A stretch of 9,059 bases of DNA from an uncultured Clostridium sp. (GCA_900556945.1 USQP01000022.1:1-9059), one strand, 5' to 3'; shown: positions 1 through 7,033, counted from the first letter of the stretch. Notes: generated by a model from the letters alone, not told the origin. A program made the numbers and translations.

Positions 1-35
1 CGTCTCGTGGGCTCGGAGATGTGTATAAGAGACAG
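1..35. other. Nextera Tn5 sequencing adapter (artefact)
   Basis: Bases 2-35 match the Illumina Nextera i7-side transposase adapter, ending in the Tn5 mosaic end (AGATGTGTATAAGAGACAG at 17-35). Base 1 fits the last base of the index read in reverse complement. It is library sequence, not genome. Genomic sequence begins at about base 36. Confidence 0.97.
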
Positions 36-108
36 CGTTAGGATAACAAACAACTAAAGAAGCATCCTTTTGGTAAAGAATATTTTTTACCTCTTCTAAT
101 CTAGTCAT
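36..108 (-). CDS. Partial CDS, N-terminal 24 codons, resembles DUF1893 family
   Basis: An ATG at 108-106 opens a frame that runs to the contig edge without a stop. It encodes 24 residues beginning MTRLEEVKNILYQKDASLVV and continuing CYPN. The ATG overlaps the end of the ECF gene: ATGACTAG holds this gene's start and the upstream gene's TAG stop, an 8-base overlap typical of translational coupling. A Shine-Dalgarno AGAAAGGA lies at 119-126, about 10 bases upstream. The pattern of a helix followed by a hydrophobic SLVVC strand recalls the N-terminus of small DUF1893 proteins, which I associate with a deaminase-like fold. That assignment rests on memory of a short stretch and is tentative. The open frame itself is better supported than the family name. 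The rest of the gene lies beyond the contig. Confidence 0.55.
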
Positions 109-667
109 CTAGTTTAATTCCTTTCTTAATCGCTTTTGCAATAAATGGTACACATATTAATTGAATGGCAATTCCTGGCAATCCAGCTTGTATACTCTGC
201 ATTACAGATATTCCATATGTTGGTAACTCTAAACCATTTATTGCTATAAATAGCACACCTGCATAAAAAACTCTTCCTAAAATTATAGTTGCTACTAAAG
301 AAATATATGCATTAAACTTTTTATGAAAAACACCTAATAATATAGCATAAATAACAAGCTCAATTAACATATATGGAAGTCTTGCCAAGCTTGGCATACC
401 TGTTAACAAATAACTACCTATAATAGATATTCCAGCTACCATACTTCCACTGGTTATTCCAAATGTTAAAGCAGCTATTAAAACCGCTATATGCATTGGT
501 AAAAAGGTAGTACCTGCTGTACTTCCTGCTAAAACATGAAATATTCTAGGAAGTACAATTCCTATTCCACTTAAAAGAATCGTTCCTAATACATATTTTA
601 CTTTTTTATTTGACAAAATTTCTTGTAGACGATTTGTTTTCTCCATTGTTTTTACTTTTTCCATCAT
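101..667 (-). CDS. ECF transporter S component (substrate unknown)
   Basis: This 188-residue, strongly hydrophobic protein has about five to six membrane helices (near 24-44, 55-80, 80-90, 98-114, 120-145 and 155-178), the usual size and layout of a substrate-binding S component of an energy-coupling-factor vitamin/cofactor importer. The FLPMHI segment (55-60) followed by SYLLTGMPSLARLPYMLIEL (85-104) is typical of these subunits. A shared ATPase/EcfT module would be encoded elsewhere, since none is present here. The substrate cannot be read from the sequence. The start at 667 is backed by AGGAGGA (676-682) with an 8-base spacer. That site overlaps the TAG stop of the DUF362 gene, so the two genes are tightly coupled. 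A second ATG directly follows, at 664. The N-terminal 23 residues are a polar, charged extension. The gene overlaps the next one by 8 bases. I am confident of the family and not of the ligand. Confidence 0.85.
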   Translation of the reverse strand: MMEKVKTMEKTNRLQEILSNKKVKYVLGTILLSGIGIVLPRIFHVLAGSTAGTTFLPMHIAVLIAALTFGITSGSMVAGISIIGSYLLTGMPSLARLPYMLIELVIYAILLGVFHKKFNAYISLVATIILGRVFYAGVLFIAINGLELPTYGISVMQSIQAGLPGIAIQLICVPFIAKAIKKGIKLDD

Positions 668-675
668 AACAACAT

Positions 676-683
676 TCCTCCTA
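676..683 (-). promoter_or_regulatory. Shine-Dalgarno merged with upstream stop codon (TAGGAGGA)
   Basis: On the minus strand the DUF362 gene ends in TAG, and the same bases run into AGGAGGA, the ribosome binding site of the ECF S-component gene 8 bases further on. Terminating ribosomes would be positioned to reinitiate, which implies coupled translation of the two proteins. Confidence 0.8.
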
Positions 684-1550
684 ATTATTTATATTAATTA
701 ATTCATAATCTCTATTTCCAACACCAATCTCACTTGCCGCTTCAATTGTGTGGATTCCATTTCTCGACTCTACTCTTTCTATAAAATGTTCTTTTCCTAA
801 ATCTTCTGAGCTATAAACTAAATCAATACAAGCTTGATCTAGTGCTACTGGATCTTTCGATGCTAATATCCCTATATCTTTTATACATGGATCTTCTGCA
901 ACAGCACAACAATCACAATCAACTGACATATTGCACATAACATTAATAAAAACTATCTTTTCCTTAAAATAATCTACAATAGATTTATCTGCATCTGCCA
1001 TAGATTCTAAAAATTTATTATGATCTGCTGTCCAAATCTCATCTGGATTTCCTGCACCATGAATATAGGCTTTTCCATGAGAAGAAGCAACACCTATTGA
1101 TATATTTTTTAGAGCTCCACCATATCCTCCCATTGGATGCCCTTTAAAATGGGAGATAACAAGCATGGAATCATAATTTTTTAAGTGTTCTCCCACATAA
1201 TTTACTTTAATTACTTTTCCTTCTGGTATGGGTAATTCTATTTCTTTTTCTTCATCCATAATATCTACGTCGAACACTTCTGTCCACCCATGACTTTTCA
1301 TTAATTTTTTATGTTTTTCTGTAGTATTTCTTTCTCCCTCATAAGCTGTATTACATTCTACTATCGTACCATTTACATGTTTTACTATATCGGTCATAAA
1401 TTCTGGTTTTAAATAATTCTGATTTCCTTCTTCTCCAGAATGTACTTTTACAGCAACCTTTCCTGGTAATTTTACACCTAATGCTTCATAAATCTTAACA
1501 AGATTTTCTTTTGAAATCTCTTTTGTAAAATAAACCTTTGCTTTTCCCAT
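681..1550 (-). CDS. DUF362 domain-containing protein
   Basis: This is a full-length 289-residue DUF362 protein (Pfam PF04015 family). Diagnostic stretches are KVAVKVHSGE (31-40), an ISHFKGHP block (132-139) leading into GGYGGALKNISIGVASSHGK (141-160), and a cysteine-rich VDCDCC (210-215) with C222, followed by DIGILASKDPVALDQACIDL (225-244). Many family members carry an inserted 2x[4Fe-4S] ferredoxin domain. This one does not, and belongs to the shorter type without it. C206, C212, C214, C215 and C222 could still bind a metal or an Fe-S centre, but that is inference. No signal peptide is seen, so it is probably cytoplasmic. The biochemical role of the family is not established. The ATG at 1550 has a GGAAGGA Shine-Dalgarno 6 bases upstream. 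The gene lies 77 bases after the CMD-cupin gene with no terminator hairpin between them, and directly abuts the ECF gene, so it is probably cotranscribed with both. Confidence 0.88.
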   Translation of the reverse strand: MGKAKVYFTKEISKENLVKIYEALGVKLPGKVAVKVHSGEEGNQNYLKPEFMTDIVKHVNGTIVECNTAYEGERNTTEKHKKLMKSHGWTEVFDVDIMDEEKEIELPIPEGKVIKVNYVGEHLKNYDSMLVISHFKGHPMGGYGGALKNISIGVASSHGKAYIHGAGNPDEIWTADHNKFLESMADADKSIVDYFKEKIVFINVMCNMSVDCDCCAVAEDPCIKDIGILASKDPVALDQACIDLVYSSEDLGKEHFIERVESRNGIHTIEAASEIGVGNRDYELININN

Positions 1551-1627
1551 TTTTCATCCTTCCTTTCTTTTATCTCTCTTTAAAATTGCTTATTACTTTG
1601 GTGTCATTATGTTCATTATTCTCTTTC

Positions 1628-2368
1628 TTATAAATTATCATACTCTTCATCACTTACTGGCTTACACCACTCATTATTTGTATTTTCTCCCGGTACTTCT
1701 ACTGCTAAATGACTAAACCAAGAATCTTTTTTTGCACCATGCCAATGTTTTATATTTGCTGGAATAGTGACTACGTCTCCTGGTTTCAAACTTTGTGCTT
1801 CTTTTCCTTCTTCTTGATACCATCCTTCTCCATCTATACAAATTAGAATCTGTCCCCCGCCTTTAGTTGCTTTATGAATATGCCAATTGTTTCTACAACC
1901 TGGCTCAAAAGTAACATTTGCAATAAATACATTGGTTTTTTGTGGATTTGTCAATGGTTTCAAATAAGAATTTCCAACAAAATACTTTGCAAATTCTGTG
2001 TTAGGTTCCCCTATTCCGAAAAATCCTCCATGTTCTTCTTTTACATCATCATCTACATATATTTCTTTTGCTATGTTAAATACTGCCCAAGCATTAGGCC
2101 ATCCTGCATAAAACGCTGCATGTGTGATAATCTCTGCCATTTCTTCTTTCGTAATCCCATTATTTTTTGCTGTTTTTAAATGATATTTTAATGAATCGTC
2201 AATCATTCCTTTTCCCATAAATATACAGATTGTAATAAGTGATCTGTCTCTTAATGATAATTTATCTTCTCTTGCCCATACTTCTCCAAATAGTACATCA
2301 TCATTTAACTTTGCAAATTCAGGAGCAAATTCTCCTAAAGCATCTCTTCCAGCAGTTTGTTTTTTCAT
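1628..2368 (-). CDS. Carboxymuconolactone decarboxylase-cupin fusion protein
   Basis: A two-domain protein of 246 residues. Residues about 1-105 are a carboxymuconolactone decarboxylase (AhpD-like) domain, with a conserved block from YHLKTAKNNGITKEEMAEII (62-81) to AFYAGWPNAW. It lacks the CxxC of peroxidase-type AhpD. Residues about 130-235 are a cupin domain, with NNWHIH (160-165), a GGGQ (170-173) in which Gln replaces the usual metal-ligand Glu, and a second motif PGDVVTIPANIKHWHG (196-211). Likely ligands are H163, H165, Q173 and H208 or H210. The protein is cytoplasmic, with no signal peptide. Family members often sit beside AdhR-type MerR regulators and are thought to act in aldehyde/electrophile metabolism, but the substrate is unknown. 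I chose the ATG at 2368-2366, giving MKKQTAGRD as in relatives, with purine-rich GGAAGAG 8 bases upstream. A GTG at 2377-2375, adding three residues, is possible. It follows the regulator gene by about 38 bases. Confidence 0.9.
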   Translation of the reverse strand: MKKQTAGRDALGEFAPEFAKLNDDVLFGEVWAREDKLSLRDRSLITICIFMGKGMIDDSLKYHLKTAKNNGITKEEMAEIITHAAFYAGWPNAWAVFNIAKEIYVDDDVKEEHGGFFGIGEPNTEFAKYFVGNSYLKPLTNPQKTNVFIANVTFEPGCRNNWHIHKATKGGGQILICIDGEGWYQEEGKEAQSLKPGDVVTIPANIKHWHGAKKDSWFSHLAVEVPGENTNNEWCKPVSDEEYDNL

Positions 2369-2406
2369 ATCAATCACTCTTCCTTTCCTAGTATTTTTTC
2401 TTTTCT

Positions 2407-2790
2407 TTAAGGTTTCTTCATAAAATCTTTTCTTTTTCCAGCCATGATTTCATTATATAATTCAATTTTATAATCTAATCTTTCCACTGTTTTATGAATA
2501 TCCTCTTCCTTTTTTACTAATTTTTCTCTCTGCTCAATTAGTAACTCTCTTCTCGCCTTTACTGTCTCTGTTCCTTTCTTAAATAAAGTTACATATTCCA
2601 ATAGTGCTTCTATTTCCATTCCTGCACTTCTCATACATTTTATAAATTCAATCCATCTACAAGATTCTTCATCAAAATTTCTAATTCCACTTTTGGTTCT
2701 TGGAATTTCTGGCAATAATCCAATTCTTTCATAATATCTAATCGTATCACAGCTTAAATCATATTTTTTACTAACTTCTGCTATTGTCAT
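2407..2790 (-). CDS. MerR-family transcriptional regulator, AdhR-like
   Basis: This 127-residue regulator has an N-terminal MerR winged helix-turn-helix: MTIAEVSKKYDLSCDTIRYY (1-20), then ERIGLLP, with the wing at RTKSGIRNF (31-39). A long dimerisation helix rich in Lys/Glu (about 75-115) follows. Cysteines are at 14, 44 and 52. The KCMRSAGM context of Cys52 matches the single conserved cysteine that Bacillus subtilis AdhR uses to sense formaldehyde and methylglyoxal by thiol modification, so an electrophile-sensing role is likely. No metal-binding C-terminal cysteine loop is present. The start is the ATG at 2790 rather than the GTGs at 2802 and 2799, because AAGGTGG (2799-2805) sits exactly 8 bases upstream and overlaps those GTGs. 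The gene precedes the CMD-cupin gene by about 38 bases. Its promoter contains an AdhR-type palindrome, so it probably activates its own operon. Confidence 0.92.
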   Translation of the reverse strand: MTIAEVSKKYDLSCDTIRYYERIGLLPEIPRTKSGIRNFDEESCRWIEFIKCMRSAGMEIEALLEYVTLFKKGTETVKARRELLIEQREKLVKKEEDIHKTVERLDYKIELYNEIMAGKRKDFMKKP

Positions 2791-2798
2791 ATACTTCA

Positions 2799-2805
2799 CC
2801 ACCTT
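2799..2805 (-). promoter_or_regulatory. Shine-Dalgarno of the MerR gene (decides start)
   Basis: AAGGTGG read on the minus strand lies 8 bases before the ATG at 2790. It consumes the two GTG codons (2802, 2799) that would otherwise give a longer protein, so the shorter 127-residue form is preferred. Confidence 0.75.
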
Positions 2806-2812
2806 ACTTTTT

Positions 2813-2845
2813 ATTATATATCACTTAAAGTTAACTCCAAGTCAA
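2813..2845 (-). promoter_or_regulatory. MerR-type promoter with 19-bp spacer
   Basis: On the minus strand a -35 TTGACT (2845-2840) is followed by 19 bases and TATATA (2820-2815). The overlapping TATAAT (2818-2813) gives a 21-base spacer. Overlong 19-20 bp spacers are the mark of promoters activated by DNA-distorting MerR regulators. Predicted transcription starts fall near 2806-2808, so the 5' leader is very short and the ribosome binding site is almost at the mRNA end. Confidence 0.75.
2824..2841 (-). promoter_or_regulatory. AdhR-type operator palindrome
   Basis: The minus strand reads CTTGGAG-TTAA-CTTTAAG between the -35 and -10 elements. As I recall it, the Bacillus subtilis AdhR consensus is CTTAAAG-N4-CTTTAAG. 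The right arm matches it fully and the left arm in 5 of 7 positions. As a dyad, the two 9-base halves pair at 7 of 9 positions. The regulator encoded immediately downstream is the obvious ligand. Confidence 0.75.
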
Positions 2846-2892
2846 TAGTCTGGATTAAATTTTTCAGATTTTATTATATTAACTTCATTTCT

Positions 2893-2937
2893 AATATAAA
2901 AATAAGTCTAAACAGTAGTTTATACTGCTTAGGCTTA
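2893..2937 (-). terminator. Rho-independent terminator of the ABC-PAP2-dgkA operon
   Basis: The hairpin runs 2903-2937. An outer stem pairs 2903-2911 with 2929-2937 (one C-A mismatch on the RNA of this strand). A G-U pair at 2912/2928 joins it to an inner five-pair stem (2913-2917 with 2923-2927) closing a five-base loop. On the minus strand it is followed by TTTTTATATT (2902-2893). It lies 56 bases after the dgkA stop codon and upstream of the MerR promoter, so it separates the two transcription units. Confidence 0.7.
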
Positions 2938-2992
2938 CTATTATCCAAGTAATTAGTAATTAACTACTTAGTTCCTATTCTCTTAGAAATTG

Positions 2993-3346
2993 TCACATTG
3001 GCAATACCTTTGGAATAAATATCATTAATCCAATGATAGCAGCTCCCATAGCAAGAATGAAAACCGCTCCTGCTGCTACATCTTTTGCTACTTTTGCTTT
3101 TTCGTTTTTTTCCGGCATAATCATATCTACTACTGTTTCAATGGATGTATTAAATAATTCTCCTGCTATTACCATAGAAAATAGTAAAATGCAAACCATC
3201 CATTCTGCTTTACTAATTTGGAAAATAATACCCGCTATTGTAACTAATATCGCAATTATTACATGTATCTTCATATTTTTTTCTGTCTGAAAAGATGTAA
3301 AAATTCCTTGTATAGCATATTTAAAACTATTCTTTATCTTTTTCAT
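2993..3346 (-). CDS. dgkA: Diacylglycerol/undecaprenol kinase (DgkA family)
   Basis: A 117-residue integral membrane kinase with three predicted membrane helices (about 28-45, 48-66 and 92-112). The signature ELFNTSIETVVD (63-74) holds the catalytic glutamates and the Asn/Asp of the ATP-Mg site, and KVAKDVAAGAVF (85-96) is the second family motif. In Gram-positive bacteria this short family usually phosphorylates undecaprenol to give the carrier undecaprenyl phosphate, rather than diacylglycerol. That substrate choice is inferred from taxonomy. The ATG at 3346 has AGAGG 6 bases upstream. The gene starts inside the end of the PAP2 gene (20-base overlap), so the two are translationally coupled. 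A kinase and phosphatase acting on polyprenyl lipids side by side, sometimes found fused in other bacteria, fits lipid-carrier recycling for wall synthesis. It is the last gene before the terminator at 2903-2937. Confidence 0.92.
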   Translation of the reverse strand: MKKIKNSFKYAIQGIFTSFQTEKNMKIHVIIAILVTIAGIIFQISKAEWMVCILLFSMVIAGELFNTSIETVVDMIMPEKNEKAKVAKDVAAGAVFILAMGAAIIGLMIFIPKVLPM

Positions 3347-4007
3347 TTTTTTCCTCTTTTTTACTTTCCCTTATAAATTTTTTTATCATACTTGTATAAA
3401 TTACCAAGTAAGAAATGGATATTGTAAATCCAGCTAATACATCACTTGTGTAATGTACTCCTAAATAGATCCTACTAATTCCAATACTGCAAATTATGAT
3501 AGATAAAAAGATGATGAAAGTCCATTTCATTTTTTGGTTTTTTACTAATTTGTAAATTAAATAAATGAAAAAACCATAAAATGCCATACTTACCATAGAA
3601 TGCCCAGAAGGAAAGCTATATCCTGTTTCATCAATTAATCTAAATTCATCTGGCCTTGGCCTTTGCACAATGCTTTTTAGTAATAAATTTAGTCCTGTAC
3701 TAATAATCAAATTTAATATAATAGCCAATCCTATTTTTTTATTTTTTAACCCTAACAGCAAAATAATTGTGATGGATAATAAAGTAATAGCTCCTCCTAA
3801 ATTCGTAACAAATTTAGCAATTGGTGTCACAAAATCTGAAATAAGGTATGTTGATATCAACTGATAACTAATGATATCAAGTTTCATAATCTCTTTTTCA
3901 AATACATCTTCTGCCAATTCCAAAAATATGATAATACATAAAAATAATAAAATCCATTTAAAATTTTTTACTGTAAAATCACCTATCTTTTTAATCTTTT
4001 GTCCCAT
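3327..4007 (-). CDS. PAP2-family membrane phosphatase
   Basis: A 226-residue membrane protein with about six helices (near 17-32, 70-87, 91-110, 139-154, 162-178 and 189-207). All three parts of the PAP2 active site are present: KSIVQRPRP (111-119) for KxxxxxxRP, FPSGHS (132-137) for PSGH, and SRIYLGVHYTSD (178-189) for SRxxxxxH plus the trailing Asp. Catalytic histidines are H136 and H185. Such proteins dephosphorylate membrane lipid phosphates on the outer face of the membrane: phosphatidate, phosphatidylglycerophosphate, or undecaprenyl pyrophosphate as in BcrC. The neighbouring DgkA favours the last but does not prove it. The C-terminal tail (214-226) is highly charged, partly because its bases also hold the ribosome binding site and start of dgkA. 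The ATG at 4007 has AAAGGA 8 bases upstream. The gene lies 28 bases after the ABC transporter. Confidence 0.92.
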   Translation of the reverse strand: MGQKIKKIGDFTVKNFKWILLFLCIIIFLELAEDVFEKEIMKLDIISYQLISTYLISDFVTPIAKFVTNLGGAITLLSITIILLLGLKNKKIGLAIILNLIISTGLNLLLKSIVQRPRPDEFRLIDETGYSFPSGHSMVSMAFYGFFIYLIYKLVKNQKMKWTFIIFLSIIICSIGISRIYLGVHYTSDVLAGFTISISYLVIYTSMIKKFIRESKKEEKNEKDKE

Positions 4008-4035
4008 CGTTTTATTCCTTTTATTTTTTATTTTT

Positions 4036-6642
4036 CTATTCCGTTCTTAATGCTTCTACTGGATCTTTTTTACTTGCCATTTTAGCTGGAATTAGCCCTG
4101 CAATCATAGTCAATATCATACTTATCAAGACTAAAACTATTCCTGCAACTGGTGGAACCATAGCATGGACTAAAACTCCTGTTACAGCATAAATAGCACT
4201 GTTAATTGGTATCGTAAGTAATACTGTAATTCCAATTCCTAATATTCCAGAAATAAATCCGACAATAAATGTTTCAGCATTAAATACTCTTGAAATATCT
4301 TTTTTAGACGCTCCTATTGCTCTTAAAATTCCAATTTCTTTTATTCTTTCTAGTACAGAAATGTAAGTAATGATTCCTATCATAATAGAAGATACAATTA
4401 GAGAAATTGCCACAAATGCGATTAATACATAACTAATTGTATTAATAATCTGGCTAACTGATTTCATCATAATTCCTACCATATCCGTATAGGTAATTAC
4501 ATTTTCCTCTTTTCCTTCGTCTCTTTGTTTTTGGTTGTATTCTTCAATTGCTTTTGTAATAGCATCTTTTGAATCAAAATCTTTTGGATAAATTGCTATA
4601 GAAGATGGTTCATCTAAGTTTATAGCACCTAACTTTTTCAAGTTCTTTTCATAGCTTGCATCTTTATTAGCTGTATATGCCTCCATCATCTCTGCAATTT
4701 TCTCACTGCTTAAGCTACTCATTGCCATTTTTTGTTCATTTGACAATGTTTGATAGTCAAATGTTCCTGATTCTTCTTCTGTTGGAAATTTTAATCCTGA
4801 AAATACATTGGTTTCTTTATTTTCTTTTTGCTCTTTTACAATTTCTGATTCATTTGATTGATTGATCACATATTCTTTTAATTCCTTTGTATACCCTATC
4901 ATATCTTGTGTATTGGTTGCTACGGTTTGGTCATTTTGTTTTACAATCCCCACTATTTTTATGTTTTCTGCATTCTTTATCTTTTCTTTCATATAACTTT
5001 CATCATCACTTTTATCAAGCCATAGTCCATTTTCTTTTTGATAATAGTCAGAATTTAAAAGTAGTTTAAAAGATAAATTTAATATATCCTCATAAGTATA
5101 AGAAGTTTGCTCTGATCTTTCTACCGTTTCTCCTTTTTCAATCGCATCCCACTTTTCTTTTAATTCCTTTTGATCTTTTAACCCTAAAGAATATAATGTG
5201 TAGTCCATCAATTCATTATTTTCATTTACAATTAAAACCACTTCATTATAAGCTTTTGGCCAAGAACCAGCTACTACATCATACTGTGAATGCAATAATT
5301 CTTCATTATCTAACAATTCTGTCCATACATCTGTATTTGACATCATCATGGAGCTACTTCCCATCATGGATGCAATGGATGAATTATCTCTTGCTTCTAT
5401 CATATCTCCCATTCCCATAGCATTCATAACTGTACTTGGGTTTACCCTAACAATTCCTTTACTTGTATCTTCTTTATATAAATTTAAAGATAAATCATAA
5501 TTATATTCAATCGCATTACTCTGATTGGTTATATCATTATTTCCTTGCTCCAAGTATTCTTTTAACGCTGTTAGATTGTTATTTTCCTTCTTATTTGAGA
5601 GTGTCTCTATCATGTCATTCATGATATCTGCTGAATAAATTTTTCCTTCTTCATAATTAGAAGTATCTGTTTCATATTCTCCCATCATAGATTCCATCAT
5701 GCTTGACATATCAATCGTTGATTGTTCAATTGTAATTGGATAAGAAGAAAGCGTATCTTCTTCCACTTTTTGAATGTAGTTATTTACACCTGTTGAAATA
5801 GCAAGTATCAATGCAATTCCAATGATGCCTATACTTCCTGCAAAAGAAGTTAAAAGTGTTCTTCCTTTTTTCGTCATTAAATTATTTAAACTTAATCTTA
5901 AAGCCGTAAAAAACTTCATAGAAGTTCTTCCAGTTTTTGCCTTTTCCTGTTTATCTTCTTTTGAATTATATGGATTTGAGTCGTCTGTAATGACACCATC
6001 TAATATCTTTACAACTCTACTTGAATATTTTTCTGCAAGCTCTGGATTATGTGTTACCATAATAATTAATTTATCTTTCGAAATTTTCTTTAAAATATCC
6101 ATAATTTGCACACTTGTTTTGGTGTCTAGTGCACCTGTTGGTTCATCTGCTAATATAATGTCAGGATCATTTACGAGAGCTCTTGCAATGGCAACTCTTT
6201 GCATTTGCCCTCCTGATAATTGATTTGGTTTTTTATGGATTTGTTCTCCTAGTCCAACATCTTTTAAAGCTTTTATTGCTCTTTCTTTTCTTTCTTTTCG
6301 AGATGCCCCTGAAATGGTCAATGCAAGTTCTACATTGGAAAGCACGGTTTGATGTGGTATTAAATTATAACTTTGAAAAACAAAACCTACTGAATAATTA
6401 CGATAAGCATCCCAATCTTTATCCTTAAATTCTTTTGTTGACTTTCCATTAATAATTAAATTTCCATCTGTGTATCGATCTAGCCCTCCAATGATATTTA
6501 ATAGAGTAGTCTTTCCACAACCACTTTGTCCTAAGATGGATACAAATTCATTTTTTCTGAATTCTATATCGATTCCTTTTAGGGCTTGAACCGTTGTTCC
6601 TCCTGATACATAATCTTTTGTAATATGCTCTAATTTTAACAT
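4036..6642 (-). CDS. MacB-like ABC transporter, fused ATPase and FtsX permease
   Basis: An intact 868-residue protein. Residues 1-225 are a LolD/MacB-type ATPase: Walker A GQSGCGKT (38-45), Q-loop Q90, signature LSGGQ (142-146), Walker B IILADE (162-167), D-loop ALD (171-173) and H-loop H198. A polar linker leads to TM1 (about 264-284). A very large extracellular domain (about 290-730) follows, then TM2 (735-758), the FtsX coupling motif LERIKEIGILRAIGASKKDI (764-783), TM3 (790-812), TM4 (831-852) and the family-typical KDPVEAL ending. Members are mechanotransmitters that export or extract antibiotics, peptides or lipids rather than channels. The Gram-positive substrate here is unknown. The extracellular domain is larger than in Escherichia coli MacB and contains methionine-rich clusters (312-320, 408-414 and 425-434). 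The start has AGGAG (6652-6656) 9 bases upstream. It is the first gene of the operon with PAP2 and DgkA. Confidence 0.92.
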   Translation of the reverse strand: MLKLEHITKDYVSGGTTVQALKGIDIEFRKNEFVSILGQSGCGKTTLLNIIGGLDRYTDGNLIINGKSTKEFKDKDWDAYRNYSVGFVFQSYNLIPHQTVLSNVELALTISGASRKERKERAIKALKDVGLGEQIHKKPNQLSGGQMQRVAIARALVNDPDIILADEPTGALDTKTSVQIMDILKKISKDKLIIMVTHNPELAEKYSSRVVKILDGVITDDSNPYNSKEDKQEKAKTGRTSMKFFTALRLSLNNLMTKKGRTLLTSFAGSIGIIGIALILAISTGVNNYIQKVEEDTLSSYPITIEQSTIDMSSMMESMMGEYETDTSNYEEGKIYSADIMNDMIETLSNKKENNNLTALKEYLEQGNNDITNQSNAIEYNYDLSLNLYKEDTSKGIVRVNPSTVMNAMGMGDMIEARDNSSIASMMGSSSMMMSNTDVWTELLDNEELLHSQYDVVAGSWPKAYNEVVLIVNENNELMDYTLYSLGLKDQKELKEKWDAIEKGETVERSEQTSYTYEDILNLSFKLLLNSDYYQKENGLWLDKSDDESYMKEKIKNAENIKIVGIVKQNDQTVATNTQDMIGYTKELKEYVINQSNESEIVKEQKENKETNVFSGLKFPTEEESGTFDYQTLSNEQKMAMSSLSSEKIAEMMEAYTANKDASYEKNLKKLGAINLDEPSSIAIYPKDFDSKDAITKAIEEYNQKQRDEGKEENVITYTDMVGIMMKSVSQIINTISYVLIAFVAISLIVSSIMIGIITYISVLERIKEIGILRAIGASKKDISRVFNAETFIVGFISGILGIGITVLLTIPINSAIYAVTGVLVHAMVPPVAGIVLVLISMILTMIAGLIPAKMASKKDPVEALRTE

Positions 6643-6698
6643 AAATTCACTCTCCTATATTTCCCCTTTTACTCTTTAAATATTTTTTTATCCCGCTC

Positions 6699-6727
6699 AT
6701 TATATCCTTTTATTCTATATTTGTAAA
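6699..6727 (-). promoter_or_regulatory. Sigma-A-type promoter of the ABC-PAP2-dgkA operon
   Basis: On the minus strand TTTACA (6727-6722) and a perfect TATAAT (6704-6699) are separated by exactly 17 bases. The -35 and most of the spacer lie within the last codons of the GIY-YIG gene. The start point would be near 6692, giving a leader of about 50 bases before the ABC transporter ATG. Confidence 0.75.
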
Positions 6728-7033
6728 GTTCTTAATCAATTCATATTTTTCTACTTCTATTTTATTACTTAAGTATTTTTTTAAGTCCTTCTTTTTAATT
6801 AACTCTTCTTTTTCCTGTTTTCTTAATTTTTTTATATTAAATTCTAATTTAGAAGCTAACGATTTATTTTCTGTTTTCCAAAGCGCTTCTAAACTTTTCG
6901 CTGAATGTGTAAAAGTATATTTTGCACATTTTTTATCTTTTTCAAAATGTTCTTTCATTCTTCTTTCTATATTAGTTGTAATTCCTGTATAAATTGAGTT
7001 ATCTTCACATCTTAACATATATATGTAGTACAT
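6710..7033 (-). CDS. GIY-YIG domain protein, YhbQ/UPF0213 type
   Basis: A 107-residue stand-alone GIY-YIG nuclease-fold protein. YYIYML (2-7) and IYTGIT (14-19) form the two GIY-YIG strands. NIERRMKEH (21-29) supplies the conserved arginine, KYT (38-40) lies in the loop, and E64 in the helix is the likely metal ligand, followed by the family's basic KKLRKQEKEELI (68-79). The catalytic set looks complete. Members of this family lack extra DNA-binding domains. A role in DNA repair or nucleic-acid cleavage has been proposed, but function in Bacillota is not settled. The C-terminus (81-107) is longer and more lysine-rich than in the shortest homologues. AGAGGA lies 9 bases before the ATG. The terminator at 7102-7132 lies upstream, so the gene should have its own promoter in the 68-base gap. 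Only a weak candidate -10 (TATAAC near 7061-7066) is seen there. Confidence 0.88.
   Translation of the reverse strand: MYYIYMLRCEDNSIYTGITTNIERRMKEHFEKDKKCAKYTFTHSAKSLEALWKTENKSLASKLEFNIKKLRKQEKEELIKKKDLKKYLSNKIEVEKYELIKNFTNIE

Noticed and set aside
1874..2179. Plus-strand open frame of 101 codons
   Set aside because: It lies opposite the well-supported CMD-cupin gene, is rich in Phe/Ile/Cys as expected of an antisense shadow, and shows no domain. The other plus-strand frames (for example 5822-6223 and 8161-8541) are rejected for the same reason.
2947..2970. AAGTA...TACTT imperfect palindrome downstream of dgkA
   Set aside because: Only five clean pairs in AT-rich DNA, and the stronger hairpin with a U tract at 2903-2937 explains termination.
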